NCBI GenBank assembly: GCA_007136145.1
Contig: SLHN01000246.1
Coordinates: 1 to 24,081 of the forward strand
Direction of reading: 5' to 3'
DNA from: Thioalkalivibrio sp.
Lineage (GTDB): Bacteria > Pseudomonadota > Gammaproteobacteria > Ectothiorhodospirales > Ectothiorhodospiraceae
Length of the DNA: 24,081 nt
This document shows, one piece after another, positions 6,364 through 13,699 of this stretch. The notes beneath the pieces were generated by a model. It was not told the DNA's origin. It worked only from the letters and a program-made list of their open reading frames with translations, and searched no databases. Each line of letters begins with the position of its first letter. Positions within the stretch are counted from its first letter, which is position 1. Both the position numbers and the translations under genes were made by a program.

Positions 6364-7599
6364 CTAAAATGGCCAGGCCGAACGCAGCGCCAAGGCGGCA
6401 CTGTCCCACGCCCGACGCACAACCCCACCGGATTCGACCGACTCCATCGCCACCAGCGGTTGCCTGACCAGGGTCTCGCCCCGGAGCGTCACCACGATCT
6501 CCCCCAACGTATCACCGACGTTGATCGGCGCGACCAGCGGTTGGAATAACTCCATGCTAGCCTCCAGTTGATCCCCCTGCCCCTGCCGGAACACGACCCA
6601 GAAGGGCTCGGGGAGTCCGGCCTGTACCGTGTTGTTCGACCCCTTGTAGACACGGGGCTCGCTGAGGACAGCGCCCGCATCGAAGAGCTTGCGGGACTCG
6701 AAGAAACGCATGCCCCAGTTGATCAGGGCCTGCGATTCATTCGCCCGGATCACTCCACCACGCTGGTGGTTGGGCGCGTCGATTCCCATCACCACGGCCA
6801 CCAGGCGCCGATCGTTACGCTTGGCCGACGAAACCAGATTGTAACCGGCCGCCGACGTCCAGCCTGTCTTCAGTCCGTCGAAACTTTCGTCCCGCCACAG
6901 CAGGATGTTGCGATTGGATTGATTGATATCGTTGTAGCGGAAGGATTTTTCGCTGTAATAGCCGTAAAGCTCGGGAAAATCCCGTATCAGCGCACGCGCG
7001 AGTCGCGCCATGTCCGCCGGTGTCGTGTACTGCGCTTCCTCGCTGGGCAGCCCGTGTGGATTGGTGAAGTAGGAATTGTGCATACCGAGGGCTCGAGCCT
7101 GGGCATTCATCAGATCGACAAACGCGCCCTCGGACCCGCCCACCAACTCCGCAAGCGCGGTCGAAGCATCGTTCCCGGATTGCACAATCATGCCACGGAG
7201 CAGGTCCTCGACTCGAACACGGTTACCCACCTCGATGAACATCCGCGATGCCCCGTCCATTCCCGTGCGCCACGCGCGTTCGCTGATCGTGACCTCGTCA
7301 TCGAGGCTGATCTTCCCCGCGTGGATCTCGCGGAAGACCATGTACGCGGTCATCAGCTTGGTCAGGCTTGCCGGCTCGCGCTGAACGTCCGGATCGCGAG
7401 CGGCGAGCGGCAGGCCCGAATCGAAATCGATGAGTATGTAGCTCTTGGCCGTAATATCCGAAGGTGGCTGCGGAATCACTGATAGTGCGGCCGAGCCCTG
7501 GTGCGCACCGGGTACCGGCAGCGTCTGAGCATACGCGAACGACGATTGCAAGAGCACAAGGACCAAGGCGCTAAGCAGGAACGGAAACGTTTTCTTCAT
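6364..7599 (-). CDS. dacA: D-alanyl-D-alanine carboxypeptidase (PBP5/6 type)
   Basis: A 411-residue low-molecular-weight penicillin-binding protein that removes the terminal D-Ala from peptidoglycan pentapeptides in the periplasm. A signal peptide spans residues 1-24 (AYA-Q cleavage). The three catalytic motifs are complete: Ser78-x-x-Lys81 (ASLTK), Ser141-Gly142-Asn143 and Lys244-Thr245-Gly246. A PBP5-type C-terminal domain follows (around 285-380), ending in an amphipathic segment VRRAWDSAALALRSAWPF that should anchor it to the outer face of the inner membrane. ATG at 7599. The gene is 55 nt downstream of rlpA and 6 nt before dat. Its place in the rlpA-dacA-ybeD-lipB order supports the dacA name over dacC. 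Confidence 0.96.
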   Translation of the reverse strand: MKKTFPFLLSALVLVLLQSSFAYAQTLPVPGAHQGSAALSVIPQPPSDITAKSYILIDFDSGLPLAARDPDVQREPASLTKLMTAYMVFREIHAGKISLDDEVTISERAWRTGMDGASRMFIEVGNRVRVEDLLRGMIVQSGNDASTALAELVGGSEGAFVDLMNAQARALGMHNSYFTNPHGLPSEEAQYTTPADMARLARALIRDFPELYGYYSEKSFRYNDINQSNRNILLWRDESFDGLKTGWTSAAGYNLVSSAKRNDRRLVAVVMGIDAPNHQRGGVIRANESQALINWGMRFFESRKLFDAGAVLSEPRVYKGSNNTVQAGLPEPFWVVFRQGQGDQLEASMELFQPLVAPINVGDTLGEIVVTLRGETLVRQPLVAMESVESGGVVRRAWDSAALALRSAWPF

Positions 7600-7654
7600 C
7601 GGTGATCAACCTGGACAGTTTGGCGGTGCGAACGATATCAGAGATCAGGACACA

Positions 7655-8545
7655 TTATTCCGTCACCACCCGGTAGTCGCCGACAGATGCCTGCTGCAGT
7701 CGTGCCTCCACCTCGCGCACGGCCGGCAAATTTTCGAGTGGTCCAATGCGTACTCGGTGCAACCGAGCACCGCCCGCGGATTCCAGCATCGTGACATTCA
7801 CCCCGGAAAACCCGAGATCGCGCAAGTCCTGCTGCATCCGTTTCGCGGCATCGCGGTCGGAAAAGGCCCCGATCTGAACGAAGCGTGTTTCGTCGCGCGA
7901 CTGGTCAAGGGTACTCCGGAGACCGGGATTGTCCTGGGGATCAGCATTGGCAACCCGGAGCGTACCTGATCCCATGTCACCAGAACCGATCGCCCGCACC
8001 AACACTGGCGCGACACCCCGCTCGAGCATTCCGATGCGATAGGCGGCAGCGTACGACAGATCGATCACCCGACCCCCGACGAAAGGACCACGATCATTGA
8101 CCCGAACAACCACGCGCTTGCCATTTTCGAGATTGACGACTTCAACATAACTGGGCAGTGGCAACTGCCGATGGGCAGCGGTCATCGCAAACATGTCGTA
8201 CGGCTCTCCGCTGGAAGTCCGCCGACCGTGAAACCGGGTACCGTACCAGGAAGCAATTCCTCGCTGCTCGAACCCCTCGCTGGAAACAAGTGTCGTGTAC
8301 CTTTGTCCGAGTACCTCGTACTCGGGAGGGTTCCCATATCGGCTCAAGGGTTCATCCCACGGCACCGCGTCCGGGATTGATGCGAGATCGACTGGGATCA
8401 CTTTCGGATAGCCATCGGCCTGATGGAATCTTTCCGGGCTGCCGCCACAGGCGCCAAGGAACAGGGACAAAAGGGATATGGGCAACCCGACTTTAAGGGC
8501 TAAAGCCGCGGCCAATTTACCATTGCTTCGACATCCCATGACCAT
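7655..8545 (-). CDS. rlpA: Septal lytic transglycosylase RlpA (lipoprotein, SPOR domain)
   Basis: A 296-residue lipoprotein with lipobox LFLGAC (Cys33). The double-psi beta-barrel RlpA domain spans about 95-180 and contains ASWYGTRFHGRRTSSGE, MTAAHRQLP and VRVNDRGPF. Glu114 and Asp151 match the catalytic pair known from Pseudomonas RlpA. A C-terminal SPOR domain (about 222-296) should bind denuded septal glycan. It cleaves glycan strands lacking stem peptides. The ATG at 8545 is preferred because AGGTG (8552-8556) lies 6 nt upstream; a TTG at 8566 and an ATG at 8539 are alternatives. No in-frame change affects the lipobox. It follows mltB after 94 nt in the elongation gene cluster. Confidence 0.95.
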   Translation of the reverse strand: MVMGCRSNGKLAAALALKVGLPISLLSLFLGACGGSPERFHQADGYPKVIPVDLASIPDAVPWDEPLSRYGNPPEYEVLGQRYTTLVSSEGFEQRGIASWYGTRFHGRRTSSGEPYDMFAMTAAHRQLPLPSYVEVVNLENGKRVVVRVNDRGPFVGGRVIDLSYAAAYRIGMLERGVAPVLVRAIGSGDMGSGTLRVANADPQDNPGLRSTLDQSRDETRFVQIGAFSDRDAAKRMQQDLRDLGFSGVNVTMLESAGGARLHRVRIGPLENLPAVREVEARLQQASVGDYRVVTE

Positions 8546-8639
8546 TCGAATCACCTGACTGTCCAATCAATCCGCAGACTCGTCGGGCGATTTCCGCCCC
8601 CGCCTCAGACGACACTCACGCACGCTATGGATCACGCCT

Positions 8640-9689
8640 TCACTGCCGCAGGGCCTCCGTCAATTCATGAACCGCCATCGCGTATAGCGGACTCCGGTTG
8701 TAGCGTGTGATCACGTAGAAATTCGGATAGCCGAGATAGAATTCGGGTCCGTCAATGCCTTCCAGGCGGATCAGGGAAAAGTATCCATCCTCGGCGACGG
8801 GTCCCGCCGGATGAACACCATGTGCCGCCAAATCCTCCAGCGAGAAGCGCGCCTGGTAGCCTCCGCCAAGCAACGCCTCGTACCCAGTTCCCTCGACACG
8901 GGCAGGCGCCACCACCGGCTCATCCGTCTGCCAGCCGTGCTGGCGGAAATAATTCGCCACGCTGCCGATTGCGTCCGCCCAGGAGTTGATCAGGTCGCGC
9001 CGTCCATCCTCGTTGAAATCCACCGCGTAGGCCCGGTAACTCGACGAGATGAACTGGCCGCGTCCCATGGCTCCGGCATAGGAACCCCGTGTCTCGCGGA
9101 CATCGAGCGCTTCTTCCTGAACCAGTTGCAGGAAATGCTCGAGTTCACTCCGGAAAAACGTCTGCCGCGGAGGGTAGTCGAAACCCAGCGTGACCAAGGC
9201 GTCGAAGACCCGGAAGCTCCCGAGGTTGCGACCATAGTTGGTCTCGACACCGATGATCGCCGCAATCAAGGCCTGATCGACACCGAAGGCCTCTTCCGCG
9301 CGTTCAAGCCAGGCGGCCTGCTCGCTTTGGAACTCCCGGCCCCGCTCGATCCGCAGATCATTCACGAAAATCGGACGGTAGTCCCTCCAGGGCCTTGCCT
9401 CCGCCGGACTGGAGATCAAGTCGAGAATGCGCTGCTGGGGTTCTACACCCGCAAACAGCGCCACGAGAAATTCACGGTCCAAGCCCCCGGCGACTTGCTC
9501 GTCTATGAACGCCTGTACCTCAGGGCGATCGAGATAGGGCGGGTCACCGGCACGGAACTCCGACTGAGCGACCTGGGAGACCGCAACACCCGGCAACGCC
9601 CAGGCACCGAGAACCACGATCAGCGCCGTGCGCGCAAGCAATTGCGGAAAATTGGAACCCAGCCGGGCCCATTCATGGATTGCAGTCAT
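8640..9689 (-). CDS. mltB: Lytic murein transglycosylase MltB
   Basis: A 349-residue membrane-bound-type lytic transglycosylase of the MltB (SLT_2) family, acting on peptidoglycan in the periplasm. A hydrophobic stretch (20-40) forms a signal segment with no lipobox cysteine, so it is probably soluble or anchored by an uncleaved helix rather than a lipoprotein like E. coli MltB. The catalytic glutamate is Glu149 in GVETNYGR. Other family motifs are AGAMGRGQFISSSYRAYAVD, FNEDGRRDLINSWADAIGSVANY and the final YNRSPLYAMAVHELTEAL. The ATG overlaps the rodA stop (ATGA) and has GGTGA just upstream. The open frame continues upstream inside rodA, but that part is only overlap. mltB beside rodA and rlpA is common in pseudomonads and relatives. 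Confidence 0.95.
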   Translation of the reverse strand: MTAIHEWARLGSNFPQLLARTALIVVLGAWALPGVAVSQVAQSEFRAGDPPYLDRPEVQAFIDEQVAGGLDREFLVALFAGVEPQQRILDLISSPAEARPWRDYRPIFVNDLRIERGREFQSEQAAWLERAEEAFGVDQALIAAIIGVETNYGRNLGSFRVFDALVTLGFDYPPRQTFFRSELEHFLQLVQEEALDVRETRGSYAGAMGRGQFISSSYRAYAVDFNEDGRRDLINSWADAIGSVANYFRQHGWQTDEPVVAPARVEGTGYEALLGGGYQARFSLEDLAAHGVHPAGPVAEDGYFSLIRLEGIDGPEFYLGYPNFYVITRYNRSPLYAMAVHELTEALRQ

Positions 9690-10804
9690 CGATTCACCAG
9701 TCGTTGTCGGGAATGAACGGCCATCAGGATACCGAAGCCCACCATGAGCGTCACCAGAGATGTTCCTCCATAGCTGACCAGCGGCAAGGGAATGCCGACC
9801 ACCGGAAGCATCCCGCTGACCATGCCAATGTTGACGACCATGTACACCGCGAAGGTCAGGCTGATGCTGCCGGCAATCAACCGTGAAAACCGGTCCTGCG
9901 CCAGCGTGGCAATCCAGAGACCGCGCGCGACAATCAGAAAGTACAGTGTCAGGAGCACGGCAATCCCGACGAAACCGAATTCCTCGGCGTACACGGCGAA
10001 CACGAAGTCCGTTGAGCGTTCCGGCAGGAACTGCAACTGCGACTGCGTACCATTGAGCCACCCCTTCCCATACATGCCTCCCGATCCCAAGGCGATCTTC
10101 GACTGGATGATGTGGTATCCCGCACCCAACGGGTCGGATTCCGGATTCAGTAGTGTCAGGACCCGCTGTTGCTGATAGTCATGCATCTGGGCCCAGAACA
10201 GCGGAATCGCAGCAGCTACGAGGAGCCCCATCCCGACGAACCAGCGCCAACCCAGGCCGGCCAGAAAGACCACGAGCAGACCGGACGCGGCAACCAGCAA
10301 CGCGGTCCCCAGATCAGGCTGACGCATGATGAGTACAACCGGAACAACGATCAGCACACTGACGACGACCAGTTCGATGAACCGGGGTGGAGCCGTCCGC
10401 AGCGACAGATACCAGGCCAGCATCAGGGGCATCGCAAGTTTCATTATTTCGGAGGGCTGAAATCGAATGAAACCAAGATCGAGCCAGCGCCTTGCTCCCT
10501 TGCCCATATCCCCGGCAAATGCGACCGCCAGCAGCAGCCCCAGGCTCAACAAGAAGATCCAGGGAGACCATGCACGCAATGTGGATATCGGAATCCTGGC
10601 TACAGCCAGCAACGCGGCAAAGCCAAATCCGATTCGCAGGATCTGACGCTGCAGGCGATCGATGTCTTCCCCAGTGGCACTGAACAGCACCACAAGCCCT
10701 AGCACCAGAACGACGCCGATCAGAAGCAACAATGTCCCATCAAGCCGCAGACCACGAAGAAGCCACTGAGAAGTTGTGAGCTCCCGGCCCGTGATGCTGA
10801 TCAA
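9686..10804 (-). CDS. rodA: Rod-shape SEDS glycosyltransferase RodA
   Basis: A 372-residue polytopic inner-membrane SEDS protein that polymerises lipid II into lateral-wall glycan together with PBP2. I count about ten hydrophobic segments. Family motifs are LFSATGED in the first periplasmic region, GKGARRWLDLGFIRFQPSE, MRQPDLGTALL, and GKGWLNGTQSQLQFLPERSTDFVFAV, where the Asp corresponds to the essential aspartate of RodA. The last helix region has PLVSYGGTSL. The start is TTG at 10804, overlapping the mrdA TGA as TTGA, with a perfect AGGAGG 7 nt upstream. No nearby ATG fits. It is translationally coupled to mrdA upstream and to mltB downstream, giving stoichiometric production of the synthase pair. 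Confidence 0.97.
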   Translation of the reverse strand: MISITGRELTTSQWLLRGLRLDGTLLLLIGVVLVLGLVVLFSATGEDIDRLQRQILRIGFGFAALLAVARIPISTLRAWSPWIFLLSLGLLLAVAFAGDMGKGARRWLDLGFIRFQPSEIMKLAMPLMLAWYLSLRTAPPRFIELVVVSVLIVVPVVLIMRQPDLGTALLVAASGLLVVFLAGLGWRWFVGMGLLVAAAIPLFWAQMHDYQQQRVLTLLNPESDPLGAGYHIIQSKIALGSGGMYGKGWLNGTQSQLQFLPERSTDFVFAVYAEEFGFVGIAVLLTLYFLIVARGLWIATLAQDRFSRLIAGSISLTFAVYMVVNIGMVSGMLPVVGIPLPLVSYGGTSLVTLMVGFGILMAVHSRQRLVNR

Positions 10805-12684
10805 GGCTTTCCCTCCTGCCGGGCCAGAAGACCGTGCGAGGCCATGTGGAAATCCATGACCTTGCGGGCAATCGGCGCCGCGACGCGCCCTCCGCTTCCC
10901 CCATGCTCGACGAGAACAGCCACCGCAATCTCGGGGGCTTCGGCAGGCGCATAACCGATAAACAGCGCGTGGTCCCACAGTCTGCGATCCAGCGCATCGG
11001 CATCGTATTCCTCGTCATCCGCCAGGCTGAACACCTGCGCCGTTCCGGTCTTGCCCGCAATCCGGTAGGCGGGCGAGGTGCTGCCGATACTGCCCCAGGC
11101 AGTTCCGTGCCGCGCATGCACAGCGTCGATCAGAGCCTGATGGATCGCTTCCCAGTGCGCTTCGCTCGCGATCACCGGCTCTAGAAAGCGTACCGGCTGT
11201 ATCACGGGCGCCAGGTCACTGCTCTTGCGTATCGCGCGTAACAGGCGGGGCTGGACGCGCGTGCCCCGGTTCGCCAGGGTGCTCGTGATATCCGCAAGCT
11301 GCAGCGGTGTCGTCAGCATGTAACCCTGGCCGATGGCAGTGATCAGGGTTTCCCCCGGAAACCAGGCCATATTCTGCGCCGACCGCTTCCAGGCTCGGCT
11401 CGGCAGGATGCCCGGACGTTCTCCAGTGGCATCGATGCCGACCCGACTGCCCATGCCAAAGGCACCGAACATCGGCGACATCCTGTCGATGCCAAGTCTG
11501 TGCCCGAGGTCATAGAAATAGACGTCGGCGGAAACGGCGATCGCGCGGTTCATGTCGACCCAGCCATGTCCGCTTCGTCGCCAGTCGCGATAACGGCGTG
11601 AGTGCCCGGGAAGCTGGTAATAGCCGGCCGCGAACATACGCTGGTCCGCGGTCGTGATCCCTTCTTCAAGCCCGGCGAGAGCAACCACGGGCTTGATCGT
11701 CGACCCCGGTGGATACTGGCCACTCAGAGCCCGGTTGAACAGTGGCTTGTGCGGATCGGTCTGCAGCGTGGCGAAATCGCGGTGCGAAATCCCGTTCACG
11801 AAGGGATTGGGGTCGAATCCCGGCGCACTGACCAGCGCCAGCACCTCCCCGGTGCTCGGGTCCATCACCACGACGGCTCCGTCGTTGGGTGCAAGGGCAT
11901 CACGTGCCGCGCGCTGCATGCCGACATCGATGCTCAGGTACAGATCCTGGCCCGGCACCGGAGGCACCACCGCCACTTCGCGAATCACCCGGCCCTGCGC
12001 GTTCACCTCCACCTGACGATGCCCGGTGGTCCCGTGCAGGATATCCTCGTAAAAGCGCTCGACTCCCGTCTTGCCGGTATGTGAACTTCCCGCATAATTC
12101 CGGGTATTCAGGCGCTGTACGTCCTGGGCATTGATACGGCCCACATACCCGACGACATGCGCGAAATCCGCACCCTGTGGATAATGCCGAACCAGTCGTG
12201 CCTCGATTTCCACGCCGGGTAGCTCGTGGCGCGCCACCGCGATGGCGGCCACGGTCTCGTCATCGAGATTCGCCTTCAGCAGCACCGGCTGGAAAGGCCT
12301 GCGTTCGCGGACCGACGTCCGAAAACGCTGAATCTCCGCGGGGGTAAGTTCTACCAGGCGAGAAAGTTCCCGGAGCAACCCATCCAGGTCGTCGGTTTGT
12401 TCCACTGTGACTTCGAGTTGGTAAGCCGGCCGGTTCTCGGCCAGCAGAACCCCGTTACGATCGAAGATCAGCCCGCGTGTCGGCGGGATCGGCTCAACCC
12501 GCAACCGGTTGTTTTCCGACAACGTGGTGAAGTGCGCATGCGCTCCAACCTGGAGACTGAACATGCGTACACCAAGCGTCAGGACCAGTAGAAACAGGAT
12601 CAGGCCTGCAATGAGCACCCGTACGAAAAATCGCTGCTGGTCTCTGCGCTCTTCGTGTAGATCATCCTGTCGGTCGCTCAACAT
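10801..12684 (-). CDS. mrdA: Penicillin-binding protein 2 (MrdA)
   Basis: A 627-residue class B PBP, the transpeptidase of the elongasome. One N-terminal membrane helix (about 24-43) is followed by the PBP dimerisation/pedestal domain (about 60-240) and the transpeptidase domain (about 265-605). Active-site motifs are Ser328-Thr-Ile-Lys331 (YPPGSTIKP), Ser385-Ala-Asp387 (the SxD form usual in PBP2) and Lys545-Thr-Gly547. ATG at 12684 with AAGGTG 8 nt upstream. It is coupled to rodA by a TTGA overlap. The usual upstream mreBCD genes are not here. Instead ppa lies 213 nt upstream on the same strand, so mrdA probably has its own promoter in that gap, though I found no convincing one. Confidence 0.97.
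   Translation of the reverse strand: MLSDRQDDLHEERRDQQRFFVRVLIAGLILFLLVLTLGVRMFSLQVGAHAHFTTLSENNRLRVEPIPPTRGLIFDRNGVLLAENRPAYQLEVTVEQTDDLDGLLRELSRLVELTPAEIQRFRTSVRERRPFQPVLLKANLDDETVAAIAVARHELPGVEIEARLVRHYPQGADFAHVVGYVGRINAQDVQRLNTRNYAGSSHTGKTGVERFYEDILHGTTGHRQVEVNAQGRVIREVAVVPPVPGQDLYLSIDVGMQRAARDALAPNDGAVVVMDPSTGEVLALVSAPGFDPNPFVNGISHRDFATLQTDPHKPLFNRALSGQYPPGSTIKPVVALAGLEEGITTADQRMFAAGYYQLPGHSRRYRDWRRSGHGWVDMNRAIAVSADVYFYDLGHRLGIDRMSPMFGAFGMGSRVGIDATGERPGILPSRAWKRSAQNMAWFPGETLITAIGQGYMLTTPLQLADITSTLANRGTRVQPRLLRAIRKSSDLAPVIQPVRFLEPVIASEAHWEAIHQALIDAVHARHGTAWGSIGSTSPAYRIAGKTGTAQVFSLADDEEYDADALDRRLWDHALFIGYAPAEAPEIAVAVLVEHGGSGGRVAAPIARKVMDFHMASHGLLARQEGKP
10802..10817 (-). promoter_or_regulatory. 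Strong Shine-Dalgarno for the rodA TTG start
   Basis: AGGAGG (minus strand, 10812-10817) lies 7 nt before TTG (10802-10804) inside the mrdA end. It decides the unusual start codon and supports re-initiation after the mrdA stop. Confidence 0.75.
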
Positions 12685-12708
12685 CCGCGGAACACCTTTC
12701 CGGCCATT

Positions 12709-12726
12709 GGTTTACCCGGATAAACC
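12709..12726. repeat. Perfect 6-bp inverted repeat upstream of mrdA
   Basis: GGTTTA-cccgga-TAAACC, 24 nt upstream of the mrdA start. It could be an operator or leader hairpin, or chance. No known site is recognised. Confidence 0.3.
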
Positions 12727-12820
12727 GGTGTCTGCCGGACAAGACAGGACCCGTCGGCTCATGTTCAGCAAGGATGACCCGCGAATCCCGGATCTCACAA
12801 GCATGGGACCTGCCCCACTG

Positions 12821-12841
12821 GCACCCCCAAAAGCCGGGTGC
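12821..12841 (-). terminator. Hairpin downstream of ppa, possible terminator or attenuator
   Basis: GCACCC and GGGTGC form a 6-bp stem around a 9-nt loop, about 57 nt after the ppa stop. There is no U-tract, so intrinsic termination is doubtful. It lies in the 213-nt gap before mrdA. Confidence 0.3.
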
Positions 12842-12897
12842 TCACAACCGCTCAAGCAACGCATCCAGGGGACACGTCACCCTCGTCGAACCAGAAT

Positions 12898-13434
12898 TCA
12901 GACCTTGCTCTTCTGATAACGCTTGTAGCTGGCGACGATCTCGGACTTGGCGGACTCGGCATCCGACCAACCCTCTAGCTTGACCCACTTGTTCTTCTCC
13001 ATCTCCTTGTAATGACCGAAGAAATGGGTGATCTGATCCAGCAGTTCCTTTTGCACATCCTCCGGGCCCTTGATCCGTTCGTACTGTGGATCAAGCTTGG
13101 TCACGGGAACAGAGAGAATCTTGGCATCCGGCCCCGCCTCGTCCGACATGTTCAGCACCCCGATTGGCCGGGAGCGGACAATCGCGCCGGGCACGAGCGG
13201 CACAGGAGTGATCACCAGGACATCCAGAGGATCTCCGTCTTCTGCCAGCGTGTGCGGCACAAACCCGTAATTGCAGGGATAGAACATCGCCACGGTCATG
13301 AAACGGTCGACCATCAGCGCTCCGCTGTCCTTGTCGATCTCGTACTTGACGGGTTGACCCAAGGCCGGAATTTCGATAACCACGTTGATATCGTTCGGTA
13401 AATCCCTTCCGGCGACGATTTTGCTCAGATCCAT
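12898..13434 (-). CDS. ppa: Inorganic pyrophosphatase, family I
   Basis: A 178-residue soluble type I pyrophosphatase, which hydrolyses PPi to drive biosynthetic reactions; hexameric in gammaproteobacteria. The signature EDGDPLDVLV holds the metal-binding Asp66, Asp68 and Asp71. Glu21, Lys30 (PVKYEID) and Tyr56 (CNYGFVPHT) are also in place. The C-terminal HFFGHYKEMEKNKWVKLEGW is typical. ATG at 13434. A TATAAT box 33 nt upstream suggests its own promoter, divergent from lptD. Length matches the family (about 175). Confidence 0.97.
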   Translation of the reverse strand: MDLSKIVAGRDLPNDINVVIEIPALGQPVKYEIDKDSGALMVDRFMTVAMFYPCNYGFVPHTLAEDGDPLDVLVITPVPLVPGAIVRSRPIGVLNMSDEAGPDAKILSVPVTKLDPQYERIKGPEDVQKELLDQITHFFGHYKEMEKNKWVKLEGWSDAESAKSEIVASYKRYQKSKV

Positions 13435-13466
13435 GCTCTAGGCCCTCACGCCTGTGTTGTCAGACC

Positions 13467-13494
13467 ATTATAACGACGTTGCCCGGAAGGGGAA
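13467..13494 (-). promoter_or_regulatory. ppa: Likely sigma-70 promoter of ppa
   Basis: Minus strand: a perfect TATAAT at 13467-13472, a 16-nt spacer, and a weak TTCCCC at 13489-13494. The predicted transcript start is about 25 nt before the ppa ATG. The -10 is strong and the -35 poor. Confidence 0.5.
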
Positions 13495-13500
13495 TCGCTC

Positions 13501-13529
13501 TTGCGGGTCACGAGCGCAACGGGTATAAG
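13501..13529 (+). promoter_or_regulatory. lptD: Candidate sigma-70 promoter of the lptD operon
   Basis: TTGCGG (13501-13506), a 17-nt spacer, and TATAAG (13524-13529), leaving a leader of about 165 nt. It is arranged back to back with the ppa promoter. No sigma-E-like box was recognised with confidence. Confidence 0.4.
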
Positions 13530-13699
13530 TCGTCCGACAATTTGAAGCCGAAAGGATTTTCGAGACCACGACCGGTACGAGATCCAACCGGCGGCACCCC
13601 GGTGCGGGGCAACTCGCTCGCCCCGGCCCACACGCCCCGTGCCGGGGGGACCAAAGGGCATGAACCAATGATCGCAACTGGACGAAGCCTCCGCACACC

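Noticed and set aside
9690..10061. Upstream extension of the mltB frame inside rodA
   Set aside because: It has no family similarity. The ATG at 9689 overlaps the rodA stop and gives the normal MltB length.
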